Assembly (NCBI RefSeq): GCF_000282655.1
Contig: NZ_AKIV01000144.1
Span: 16,891 to 80,890 of the forward strand
Source: Polaromonas sp. CF318
Lineage (GTDB): Bacteria; Pseudomonadota; Gammaproteobacteria; Burkholderiales; Burkholderiaceae_C
Direction of reading: 5' to 3'
DNA length: 64,000 nt
This document shows, in pieces, positions 8,573 through 16,075 of the stretch. Made by a program: the position numbers and the translations under genes. Position 1 is the first letter of the stretch. Every line of letters starts with the position of its first letter. A model generated the notes under the pieces. It ran no database searches. It saw only the letters and a list, made by a program, of their open reading frames with translations, and was not told where the DNA came from.

Positions 8573-9511
8573 ATGACCCTGCCCAGCACCGCTCACCCGC
8601 TTTCCGGCATCACCGAACTGACGCACCTGGGCGTCATCCGCGTCACGGGCGACGACGCCGTCACCTTCCTGCAAGGCCAGCTGACGCAGGACGTGGCGCT
8701 GATGGGCGATCACGAAGCCCGCCTGGCGGCTTTTTGCAATGCCAAGGGCCGCATGCAGGCCAGCTTTGTGGTCTTCAAGCGCGGCGCGGACCTGCTGCTG
8801 GTCTGCAGCCGCGACATCCTGCCCGCCACACTCAAGCGCCTGTCCATGTTTGTGCTGCGCGCCAAGGCCAAGCTCAGCGACGCGAGCGCGGAATTCGCTT
8901 TGTATGGCGTGGCCGGCGCCGCCGTGGCGCAACTCGCGGGCCGCAGCGGCGCTCTCTGGGAAAAAGCCGACCTCGGCGAGACCAGCCTGGTGTTTTTGCA
9001 TCCCGGCGCAGGCCAGGCACGCGCGCTGTGCTGCGCCCCGGCCGGCTCACCCGCGCCCCAGGGCCGGCAGATCAGCCTGGCCGACTGGCAATGGCTAGGC
9101 GTGCGCTCCGGCATTGCCATGATCACCCAGCCCATCTTCGAGGCTTTTGTGCCGCAGATGCTCAATTACGAATCCGTAGGCGGCGTGAACTTCAAGAAAG
9201 GCTGCTACCCCGGCCAGGAAATCGTGGCGCGCAGCCAGTTTCGCGGCACGCTCAAGCGGCGTGCTTATGTGGCCCACACCGCCGGAATGCCTGCGGTCGG
9301 CCAGGAAGTGTTTCATGCGTCCGATGCCTCCCAGCCCTGCGGCCTGGTCGCCGCGGCGGCGCCCAACCCGGCCGGGGGCTTCGACGCCATTGTGTCCATG
9401 CAGACTTCCGCGGCGGCCGATGCCGAGGGCGGCCGCCTCACCCTGGGAAGCGCTTCGGGCGAAGCCCTGACATTGCTCCCCCTACCCTACGCGCTGCTCG
9501 AAGATATCTGA
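8573..9511 (+). CDS. ygfZ: Folate-binding protein YgfZ
   Basis: A 312-residue GcvT-like protein. The family-defining KGCYPGQEIVARSQFRG lies at about 209-225 (reactive Cys near 211), and GDDAVTFLQGQLTQDV near residue 27 is also typical. YgfZ uses tetrahydrofolate to help assembly or repair of Fe-S clusters in the cytoplasm. The frame is open well upstream, but conservation begins at the ATG at 8573, just after the divergent mltG start. The NRDE gene begins two bases past its stop, indicating an operon. Confidence 0.92.
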   Translation: MTLPSTAHPLSGITELTHLGVIRVTGDDAVTFLQGQLTQDVALMGDHEARLAAFCNAKGRMQASFVVFKRGADLLLVCSRDILPATLKRLSMFVLRAKAKLSDASAEFALYGVAGAAVAQLAGRSGALWEKADLGETSLVFLHPGAGQARALCCAPAGSPAPQGRQISLADWQWLGVRSGIAMITQPIFEAFVPQMLNYESVGGVNFKKGCYPGQEIVARSQFRGTLKRRAYVAHTAGMPAVGQEVFHASDASQPCGLVAAAAPNPAGGFDAIVSMQTSAAADAEGGRLTLGSASGEALTLLPLPYALLEDI

Positions 9512-9513
9512 TC

Positions 9514-10335
9514 GTGTGCCTGGTTGCGTTCGCCATTGGCGCTTCGGCACGCTGGCCGCTGGTGATCGCGGCCAACCGCGATGAATTCCTGGAGCGGCCC
9601 ACGCTGCCGCTGGCGCGCTGGAATACCGCTTCGGGGCAGGAGATCATCTCGGGCCGCGACCTGCGCGCCGGCGGCACCTGGATGGGCATCACGCCGGCCG
9701 GCCGCATTGCTTTTTTGACCAATGTGCGGCAAGCCCAGCCCGAAGCCGCGCCGCGCTCGCGCGGTGAACTGGTCACGCGCTGGCTCGAAAGCAGCGACGA
9801 CGCGGCAGGTTTTGTGGCCGCCCTGCAAGACCAGGGCGCGGCCTTTGGCGGCTTTAACCTGGTGCTGGGCGACCTGCGGCAAAAGGCCTGGACCTGGGTG
9901 ACCAACAAATATGAGGGCGCGCCGGCCTTGCATGCCCAGGCTTTGGCGCCCGGCCTTTATGGCCTTTCCAACGCCGGGCTGGACACGCCATGGCCCAAAA
10001 CCCTGGAACTCAAGCGCGTGCTGGCGGCAGCCTTGCAGAGCGGCGACGGCCCTGAGGGCCTGCAAAAGCTGTTGTGGAAAGCGCTGGGCAGCCGGCAGCG
10101 CGCCTTGCCCGCCGACCTTCCGCATACCGGTGTCCCCCCCGAGCTTGAGGAGGCGCTTTCCAGTGCCTTTGTGGAAGTGCCGGGGCGCGGCTACGGCACG
10201 CGCTGCAGCACGGTGCTGCTGGCGACGGCTTCCGACAGCGACTGGAATATTGAACTGGAAGAGCGCACCCATGGGCGCGAGGGCCTGGCCGCCGCCGCGG
10301 TACACCGCGAGCAACTCGAGATCAAGGCGCCTTGA
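9514..10335 (+). CDS. NRDE (TANGO2) family protein
   Basis: A 273-residue protein starting at a GTG (9514) that gives MCLVAFAIGA, the invariant Met-Cys start of the family, with the naming motif NRDE at 21-24. GGTWMGITPAGRIAFLTNVR, RGELV, FGGFNLVLGD and YGTRCSTVLLA are the other conserved blocks. Eukaryotic TANGO2 is linked to heme and lipid handling; the bacterial role is unsettled. Start choice is firm because Cys2 is invariant and ygfZ ends two bases before. Its 3' end overlaps the converging thioesterase-GNAT gene by 14 bases. Confidence 0.87.
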   Translation: MCLVAFAIGASARWPLVIAANRDEFLERPTLPLARWNTASGQEIISGRDLRAGGTWMGITPAGRIAFLTNVRQAQPEAAPRSRGELVTRWLESSDDAAGFVAALQDQGAAFGGFNLVLGDLRQKAWTWVTNKYEGAPALHAQALAPGLYGLSNAGLDTPWPKTLELKRVLAAALQSGDGPEGLQKLLWKALGSRQRALPADLPHTGVPPELEEALSSAFVEVPGRGYGTRCSTVLLATASDSDWNIELEERTHGREGLAAAAVHREQLEIKAP

Positions 10336-11179
10336 CCATCTCTATGTGCGGGATGCCGACCTCCTCAAAGGGCTCGCCGCGCGGAGCGAAGCCCAGTCGA
10401 TGGTAAAAGCCCTCGGCGCTGCGCTGGGCATACAGCATGACCTCGCGGTCGCCACGTTCGCGCGCCGCGGCCATCAGCGCCTGCAGGATGTCGCTGCCCA
10501 CGCGTGAGCCGCGCAGCGCGTGGTGCACCGCCATGCGGCCTATCTTGCCCACGCCCTGCGCCTGGTGCACCAGCCGCCCGGTCGCGATGCCCAGCCCCAG
10601 GCCGTTGTAGGCCACGGCATGCAGGGCCGTGCTGTCGGCCTCGTCCCATTCCATCTCCATGGGAATGCCCTGCTCCTGCACAAACACGGCGGTGCGCACC
10701 TTGCCGGCGTCCGCGCCCAGCGCGGCCCAGCCGCCGGTCTTGACTTGCAGCATGGCTTCGCCGGCTTCATAGCCTGCCAGCACACGGCGCAAGGCCTCGG
10801 GCACTGGTTTGGAGGTCTGCGAGGCCGGGTCGGCGAACACATACACCAGTTCGCAGCTGATCAGCAGCTGGTCGCCGCGAAAGATCGCGCCCGTAAACGC
10901 CATGGACGAATTGCCGATGCGCGCGCACTTGAGCGCCACGTCGACCTGCTCGTCAAAACGCGCCGAGCCGTGGTATTCCAGGGTGGCCTTTTTGACATAG
11001 AGGTCGCCGCCCAGCTGCACCATGGCCTCTTCATAGGGCAAGGCCAGCGCGCGCCAGTAGTCGGTGATGGCCGTGTCGAAGTACATCAGGTAGTGCGCGT
11101 TGAACACGATTTTTTGCATGTCCACCTCGGCCCAGCGCACGCGCAGGCGATGGAAAAAGCGGAAGTCCTGTCGTTTCAT
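10322..11179 (-). CDS. Acyl-CoA thioesterase (YbgC/FadM type) fused to a GNAT acetyltransferase
   Basis: A 285-residue two-domain protein. Residues 1-130 are a hot-dog thioesterase (RVRWAEVDMQKIVFNAHYLMYFDTA, catalytic Asp20). Residues 145-285 are a GNAT domain (FVQEQGIPMEMEWDE, IGRMAVHHALRGSRVGSDIL, FYHRLGF, EEVGIPHIEM). The first hydrolyses acyl-CoA and the second transfers an acetyl group from acetyl-CoA, so both use CoA esters. The C-terminal half resembles the separate ElaA-like protein at 26559-27014, including the GIPHIEM tail. ATG at 11179 follows an AAGGAG site. It is co-directional with the esterase gene 16 bases upstream. Confidence 0.88.
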   Translation of the reverse strand: MKRQDFRFFHRLRVRWAEVDMQKIVFNAHYLMYFDTAITDYWRALALPYEEAMVQLGGDLYVKKATLEYHGSARFDEQVDVALKCARIGNSSMAFTGAIFRGDQLLISCELVYVFADPASQTSKPVPEALRRVLAGYEAGEAMLQVKTGGWAALGADAGKVRTAVFVQEQGIPMEMEWDEADSTALHAVAYNGLGLGIATGRLVHQAQGVGKIGRMAVHHALRGSRVGSDILQALMAAARERGDREVMLYAQRSAEGFYHRLGFAPRGEPFEEVGIPHIEMVKAP

Positions 11180-11195
11180 CCGTTTCGTCTCCTTA

Positions 11196-12149
11196 TCAGT
11201 CCAGCCTGAAGGCGCCGCGCAGCGCCGCCGCCGCATCGGCATGGGCGCGCCTGGCCTCGGGAATGATGCGGCCCATCTTGATGAATTCGTGGGTCACGCC
11301 GCGGTAAATTTCCAGGTCCACCGCCACGCCGGCCGCGCGCAGCTTGTCGGCATACATCACGCCCTCGTCCACCAGCGGGTCGCATTCGGCCAGGCCCACC
11401 CAGGCCGGCGCCACGCCGTCCACGTCGGGCGCATTGAGCGGCGCGAAACGCCAATCGTCGCGGTCCGCCGGTCCGCGCACATACTGGCTGAAGAACCAGC
11501 TGATGTCGGCTTCGCTGAGCACAAAACCCTCGGCGAAGGTCTTGTGCGAAACCGTGTCCTGGTGCGCGGTGCAGCCCGGGTAAATCAAGAGCTGCAGGGC
11601 CAGCGGCAGGCCGGCGTCGCGCGCCAGCACCGCGCACATGGCGGCCAGCGTGCCGCCCGCGCTGTCCCCGCCCACGGCCATGCGAGAGGCGTCCAGGCCC
11701 CGTGAAGCGCCATGAGTCGCCAGCCATTGCAGCGCGTCCCAAGCGTCGTTGGCCGCCGTCGGAAATTGATGCGCCGGTGCCAGCCGGTAATCCAGCGACA
11801 ACACGGCGATGCCGGCCAGCAGGCTGAGCTGGCGGCACAGGATGTCGTGCGTGGCGACGCTGCCCACGGTGAAGCCGCCGCCGTGGAAGAACAGCAGCAC
11901 CGGCAGCACGGCGTCTGACGGCGCGTACAGCCGCGCGCGCAGCAGTTCGCCGTCGCGCGCGGGGATGTGCACATCCTCCACGCGGGCCAGCGCCGGCTTG
12001 GGGATTTCGAGCACATCGGCGCCGGCCGCGTAGGCGGCGCGGGCCTGGTCGGGTGTCAGGGTATGGAAGGCCGGGCGATTGGCGCGCGCGATGCGGCTCA
12101 GCACGTCGCGCATGGCGGGGGTCAGCAGGGTTTGCGGGTTGGGCGGCAT
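11196..12149 (-). CDS. Alpha/beta hydrolase of the hormone-sensitive lipase family
   Basis: A 317-residue esterase. The HSL signature HGGG at 89-92 forms the oxyanion hole and the nucleophile elbow GDSAGG carries Ser163. The expected Asp lies in AECDPLVDEG and the His in GVTHEFIKM. These enzymes hydrolyse short-chain esters in the cytoplasm; no signal peptide is present. It is followed 16 bases later by the thioesterase-GNAT gene, so the two probably share a transcript. It diverges from the alcohol dehydrogenase gene across 165 bases that include the small palindrome TCACCCAGGTGA (12183-12194). Confidence 0.9.
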   Translation of the reverse strand: MPPNPQTLLTPAMRDVLSRIARANRPAFHTLTPDQARAAYAAGADVLEIPKPALARVEDVHIPARDGELLRARLYAPSDAVLPVLLFFHGGGFTVGSVATHDILCRQLSLLAGIAVLSLDYRLAPAHQFPTAANDAWDALQWLATHGASRGLDASRMAVGGDSAGGTLAAMCAVLARDAGLPLALQLLIYPGCTAHQDTVSHKTFAEGFVLSEADISWFFSQYVRGPADRDDWRFAPLNAPDVDGVAPAWVGLAECDPLVDEGVMYADKLRAAGVAVDLEIYRGVTHEFIKMGRIIPEARRAHADAAAALRGAFRLD

Positions 12150-12314
12150 CAGTGAAGGCGTGGGGCGGCGGCGCGGGCGCTATCACCCAGGTGACGGGAA
12201 CAGGGGTTGGCGGGCGGGGCATGCGGGCAAAAAGGGGCAAAAGGCCTTGAAAGCCATTAAAGTCAGCGCAAGGACCCGCATAGCCCAATCGTACAACGCA
12301 GAAAGACAGCCCGC

Positions 12315-13451
12315 ATGGCCTTCATCTACTACGTCACCCAGATCCAGTTCGAGTTCGGCGCCGTGAAACTGCTCAAGCAGGAATGCGAGCGTGTGGGCAT
12401 CACCCGCCCGCTCATCGTGACCGACCCCGGCGTCAAGGCCGCCGGCATTCTGCAAAAAGCGCTGGACGCCCTGCCCGGCATGCAGGTCACGGTCTTCGAC
12501 CAGACGCCGTCCAACCCGACCGAGGCCGCCGTGCGCGCCGCCGCCGAGCTCTATAAGGCCAGCGGCTGCGACGGCCTGGTCGCCGTGGGCGGCGGCTCGG
12601 CGATCGACTGCGCCAAGGGCGTGGCGATTGCCGCGACGCACGAAGGGCCGCTCACCACCTACGCCACCATCGAAGGCGGCTCCCCGAAGATCACCGAGCG
12701 CGTGGCGCCGCTGATCGCCGTGCCCACCACCAGCGGCACCGGCAGCGAGGTCGCGCGCGGCGCCATCCTCATCGTGGACGATCACCGCAAGCTGGGTTTT
12801 CATTCCTGGCACCTGGTGCCCAAAACCGCGATCTGCGACCCCGAACTCACGCTGGGCCTGCCCGCCAAACTGACGGCCGCCACCGGCATGGACGCCATCG
12901 CGCATTGCATGGAGACCTATATGTCGGCCGCCTTCAACCCGCCGGCCGACGGCATCGCGCTGGACGGCCTGGAACGAGGCTGGGCCCACATCGAGCGCGC
13001 CACGCGCGACGGCAGCGACCGCGAGGCGCGTTTTAATTTGATGAGCGCATCGATGCAGGGCGCCATGGCTTTCCAGAAAGGCCTGGGCTGCGTGCACAGC
13101 CTGAGCCACAGCCTGGGCGGCGTGGACCCGCGCCTGCACCACGGCACGCTCAATGCGATGTTCCTGCCGGCCGTGGTGCGCTTTAACGCCGGGGCCGAAT
13201 CGGTGCAAAAAGACAGGCGTCTGGACCGCATGGCGCGCGCCATGGGCCTGGCCTCGGGTGGCGACATCGCTGAGGCGATACGCGACATGAACGCCCGGCT
13301 GGGCCTGCCCACCGGGCTGGCCGCCATGGGTGTTGAGCGCGGGCAGTTCGGGCAGATCATCACCGGCGCGCTGGCCGACCACTGCCACAAGACCAACCCG
13401 CGCATTGCCAGCGCGGGCGAATACGAAGAGATGCTGGCGGCTTCGCTCTAG
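12315..13451 (+). CDS. Iron-containing alcohol dehydrogenase
   Basis: A 378-residue group III dehydrogenase. GGGSAID at 92-98 binds NAD(P), and PTTSGTGSEV is conserved at 137-145. The metal-ligand set appears as GMDAIAHCMETY (Asp193, His197), GCVHSLSHSLGG (His261) and LHHGTLNA (His275 or 276), the positions equivalent to FucO. It oxidises alcohols or reduces aldehydes in the cytoplasm; the substrate cannot be deduced. ATG at 12315 fits the family N-terminus (FIYYVTQIQFEFGAV). It is monocistronic, with the porin gene 341 bases downstream. Confidence 0.92.
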   Translation: MAFIYYVTQIQFEFGAVKLLKQECERVGITRPLIVTDPGVKAAGILQKALDALPGMQVTVFDQTPSNPTEAAVRAAAELYKASGCDGLVAVGGGSAIDCAKGVAIAATHEGPLTTYATIEGGSPKITERVAPLIAVPTTSGTGSEVARGAILIVDDHRKLGFHSWHLVPKTAICDPELTLGLPAKLTAATGMDAIAHCMETYMSAAFNPPADGIALDGLERGWAHIERATRDGSDREARFNLMSASMQGAMAFQKGLGCVHSLSHSLGGVDPRLHHGTLNAMFLPAVVRFNAGAESVQKDRRLDRMARAMGLASGGDIAEAIRDMNARLGLPTGLAAMGVERGQFGQIITGALADHCHKTNPRIASAGEYEEMLAASL

Positions 13452-13792
13452 CGGCCTGCCCAGCCGGGCGACCGGCGCCCTCCTCCCCAGCGAGCTGATC
13501 AGCGCCACCGCATCGCGATGGCGATTGCGCGCCCGTCCCCGTGCGCCTCCCCCGGACGCCACCCGGCGAGGTGGGCGGGAAGCGAAAACCCGGAATATGG
13601 TTACGTTTCATAACCATAAACGGGCGACTTGGCAAGAGTCTATTTACTTATTATTTATAACCAAAATCCCGTTACGCTTCGGCTTGTGGTTAACGATTTC
13701 CGCGCAACCGGCCGCCGGTGGGTTGCGGGCGCACGGCCCCGCGGGGGCGCCAGGTCGCTGAGCACGCCAGATCAACAACATCAGGAGACATC
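13452..13792. other. 341-base gene-free region upstream of the porin gene
   Basis: The first 130 bases are GC-rich with no clear terminator. Bases 13590-13695 are AT-rich and contain TATGGTTA/TAACCATA arms plus further TAACCA (13658-13663) and TGGTTA (13687-13692) words. A TTGGCA at 13629-13634 and an AT tract at 13641-13660 could form a porin promoter with a long leader. No ORF is convincing. Confidence 0.5.
13596..13618. promoter_or_regulatory. Perfect inverted repeat upstream of the porin gene
   Basis: TATGGTTA (13596-13603) and TAACCATA (13611-13618) are exact reverse complements separated by 7 bases. This dyad geometry is typical of LysR- or other dimer-type operators. It lies just upstream of the candidate porin promoter, a position that would suit an activator. 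The cognate regulator is not identifiable here. Confidence 0.45.
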
Positions 13793-14899
13793 ATGAAAAC
13801 CCAATTGTTCGCACTTTCGGTGCTGTCGGCCGCCAGCTGCGCGGTGCAAGCCCAGAGCTCCGTCACGGTGTATGGCGTGCTCGATTCCTTCCTCGAACTC
13901 GCGTCCGCGGGCAACGGCACGGTAACGCGCATCTCCAGCGGCGGCGCCATGGGCTCGCGCTTCGGCTTTCGCGGCACGGAAGACCTGGGCAGCGGCCTGA
14001 AGGCCAACTTCATCCTGGAAGCCGGCATTTTGTTGGACACGGGCGCCAGCACCGGCACCGCCACCATCCCGACCAGCACCGTGCCGACGGGCGCCTCCTA
14101 TATGTTCCAGCGCCTGGCAACGGTGGGCCTGAGCGGCGACTTCGGCGCCGTCAACATAGGCCGGCAGTACACGCCGCACTTCGGCACCATGGCGGCTTTT
14201 GACCCGACCGGTTTTACCATGTCGGGCGCCCTGAACTACTACGCCGGCCCCGGCGTGGGCGTCAACGGCGGCTCGCTCGCCGACGGCACCACGCGCCGCG
14301 ACAACTCCATCCAGTACACCACGCCCACCTGGAGCGGTTTCAAGGCCAATGTGTTTTATGCCTTCGGTGAATCGACCGGCGCGGGCGGCCAACCCAAGTC
14401 CACCGGTAACGTGCTCAATATCGCAGCCGGCTACAGCAGCAGCACGCTATCGGCGCAAGCCAGCTACATGACGGAAAAAACCATTTACCTCGTCGGCAAC
14501 ACCGACAAGTACACCGCCTTGGCCGCATCCTACGATTTCGGGGTGATCAAGCCTTCGGCCATCTTTGTGCGCCGCCGCGGCGACATGGCCGGCGCGCCCG
14601 CGCTCGATGCCTACCAGATCGGTGCCTCGGCTCCCGTGGGCGTCGGCAAGCTGATCGCCACCTACGGCCAGCTGAAAAACAAGACCACCGCGAATTCGGA
14701 CTCCAAGGCCATAGGCGTACGCTACGACTACCCGCTGTCCAAGCGGACCACGATTTACGGCGGTGCGACCCGGATCAGCAACCAGGCCGCCGCCGGCTAC
14801 ACCATCAGCGGCGGCGGCGGCAGCTCGCCGGGCCTGGCGCTCTCGGCCGTCGGCCAGAGCCCGAAATCGGTGTACGCGGGTATCGCGCACGTGTTCTAA
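13793..14899 (+). CDS. General porin (Porin_4/OmpC-like trimeric type)
   Basis: A 368-residue outer-membrane protein. The signal peptide MKTQLFALSVLSAASCAVQA probably ends at residue 20. The mature part begins QSSVTVYGVLDSFLELASAG and carries FRGTEDLGSGLKANFILE, a betaproteobacterial porin hallmark. Alternating beta-strands run to a terminal aromatic residue (YAGIAHVF), the BAM recognition signal. It forms a trimeric 16-stranded channel for small hydrophilic solutes. The ATG at 13793 has CAGGAGA 7 bases upstream. The long AT-rich upstream region suggests regulated, strong expression. Confidence 0.93.
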   Translation: MKTQLFALSVLSAASCAVQAQSSVTVYGVLDSFLELASAGNGTVTRISSGGAMGSRFGFRGTEDLGSGLKANFILEAGILLDTGASTGTATIPTSTVPTGASYMFQRLATVGLSGDFGAVNIGRQYTPHFGTMAAFDPTGFTMSGALNYYAGPGVGVNGGSLADGTTRRDNSIQYTTPTWSGFKANVFYAFGESTGAGGQPKSTGNVLNIAAGYSSSTLSAQASYMTEKTIYLVGNTDKYTALAASYDFGVIKPSAIFVRRRGDMAGAPALDAYQIGASAPVGVGKLIATYGQLKNKTTANSDSKAIGVRYDYPLSKRTTIYGGATRISNQAAAGYTISGGGGSSPGLALSAVGQSPKSVYAGIAHVF

Positions 14900-14905
14900 G
14901 CAGGC

Positions 14906-15997
14906 TCAAAGCGCACCCACCCGCCCCAGGTCAGGCCGCGCCAGCCATTCCTGCCACTCCTCGGCCAGCTGCGCGCTGGCCGCGGTGGCCGCGCTCCAGG
15001 CTTTCACCCTGGCCTGCATATCCGGCCCGTAGCGCACAAAGTCCTGGCGGTCCGGCAGCTTGGCGTTGGGCAGGGTCTTGATCCAGTCCGGGTCGGGCGC
15101 CAGCAGCACCATGTTGTCCAGGAAATGGGTGGCCTTGTGGCGCCACTTGAGGCCTTTGTCCAGCCAGCCGGGCACCACCGATTTCTGGAAGTGCGGATAC
15201 AGCACCAGGCCGGCGCCTCCCTCCCCCTGCATTTCCCTGGCGCCGTAGTTCAGGTGCAGGTGGTAGTCGGTGATGCCGCCATCCCAATAGGCGCCGGGCG
15301 GGCCGCCCGGCACGTTGTGCACCGAGCGCAGCACAAAGGGAATCGAGCAGCTGGCCTGCAGCGCAGGCTGGAAGTTATCCTCGCTGAGGTCGACCTGACG
15401 CGTGCGGTAGTCGCTGGTGGCGAAGGGCAGTTTCACACCGGGCGTGGAAAACACCACGCGCTCCAGCCAGGCGCCCATGGCCTTGCGGTGCAGGCTGTTG
15501 GTCAGAAAGGCGCCCAGGTAGCCCAGCGGTGTGGCCAGCTTGTGCTCGCGGCCCAGCATGTGGCGCCCGCGCGAGGTCACGATGTGCAGCTTGTAGCGCG
15601 GGTGCTGCAGCACTTCGTGCACGCGCCCGCCGTAAAACGCCTTGAGGCTTTCGCCGAACTGCTCGCTCACCCTGTCCGCCGTCGGGCGCTTCTGGCCGGG
15701 CTGCAGTTCGTAATGCTGGTGGATGTAGTCGTCTTCCAGCCGCGAGAAACCTGCCGCCGGGTCCTTGAGGCAGGCCGTGGCCATGCGCCAGGCGCCTATC
15801 GAGGCGCCCACCAGGTGCACCGGATGGTCGGTCTGCGCCAGCCACTCGCCAAAAATAAAACGGTCCAGCGCGCCCAGGATCAGGCCCTTGGGGCCGCCGG
15901 CCGCGCCCGGCACCACGCCGATGTCCTTGGCCTGCAGGCCGTTTTGTTCAATGTGCCGGCGCGCCTTGGGGCCGGCGTAGATGCGTAGGGCTTTCAT
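14906..15997 (-). CDS. Patatin-like phospholipase
   Basis: A 363-residue protein. Residues 30-38 (PGAAGGPKG) form a glycine-rich oxyanion loop, GASIG at 64-68 holds the likely nucleophile Ser66, and WDGGITD at 238-244 supplies the Asp (Asp239) of the Ser-Asp dyad. Patatins release fatty acids from lipids. No signal peptide or membrane segment is evident. It converges on the porin gene with only a few bases between the stops. Residues 130-200 (YKLHIVTSRGRHMLGRE and following) are conserved-looking but not assigned. Confidence 0.82.
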   Translation of the reverse strand: MKALRIYAGPKARRHIEQNGLQAKDIGVVPGAAGGPKGLILGALDRFIFGEWLAQTDHPVHLVGASIGAWRMATACLKDPAAGFSRLEDDYIHQHYELQPGQKRPTADRVSEQFGESLKAFYGGRVHEVLQHPRYKLHIVTSRGRHMLGREHKLATPLGYLGAFLTNSLHRKAMGAWLERVVFSTPGVKLPFATSDYRTRQVDLSEDNFQPALQASCSIPFVLRSVHNVPGGPPGAYWDGGITDYHLHLNYGAREMQGEGGAGLVLYPHFQKSVVPGWLDKGLKWRHKATHFLDNMVLLAPDPDWIKTLPNAKLPDRQDFVRYGPDMQARVKAWSAATAASAQLAEEWQEWLARPDLGRVGAL

Positions 15998-16037
15998 GGG
16001 GCGTGGATTGTCGGGCGTATTGGAGCATCAAGCCGGC

Positions 16038-16069
16038 GGCGCGGCTGTCCTTTGCGGGACCGCCGCGCC
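16038..16069 (-). terminator. Long hairpin downstream of tex
   Basis: GGCGCGGC (16038-16045) pairs with GCCGCGCC (16062-16069), and inside it GTCC pairs with GGAC across one mismatch, leaving a 6-base loop. It lies 6 bases past the tex stop on the minus strand. There is no T-run, so a Rho-assisted stop or 3'-end protection is more likely than intrinsic termination. Confidence 0.45.
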
Positions 16070-16075
16070 TGCCGC

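Noticed and set aside
12183..13562. A 459-codon open frame opposite the iron alcohol dehydrogenase.
   Set aside because: The dehydrogenase has all family motifs on the plus strand; the opposite frame has low-complexity composition and no motif.
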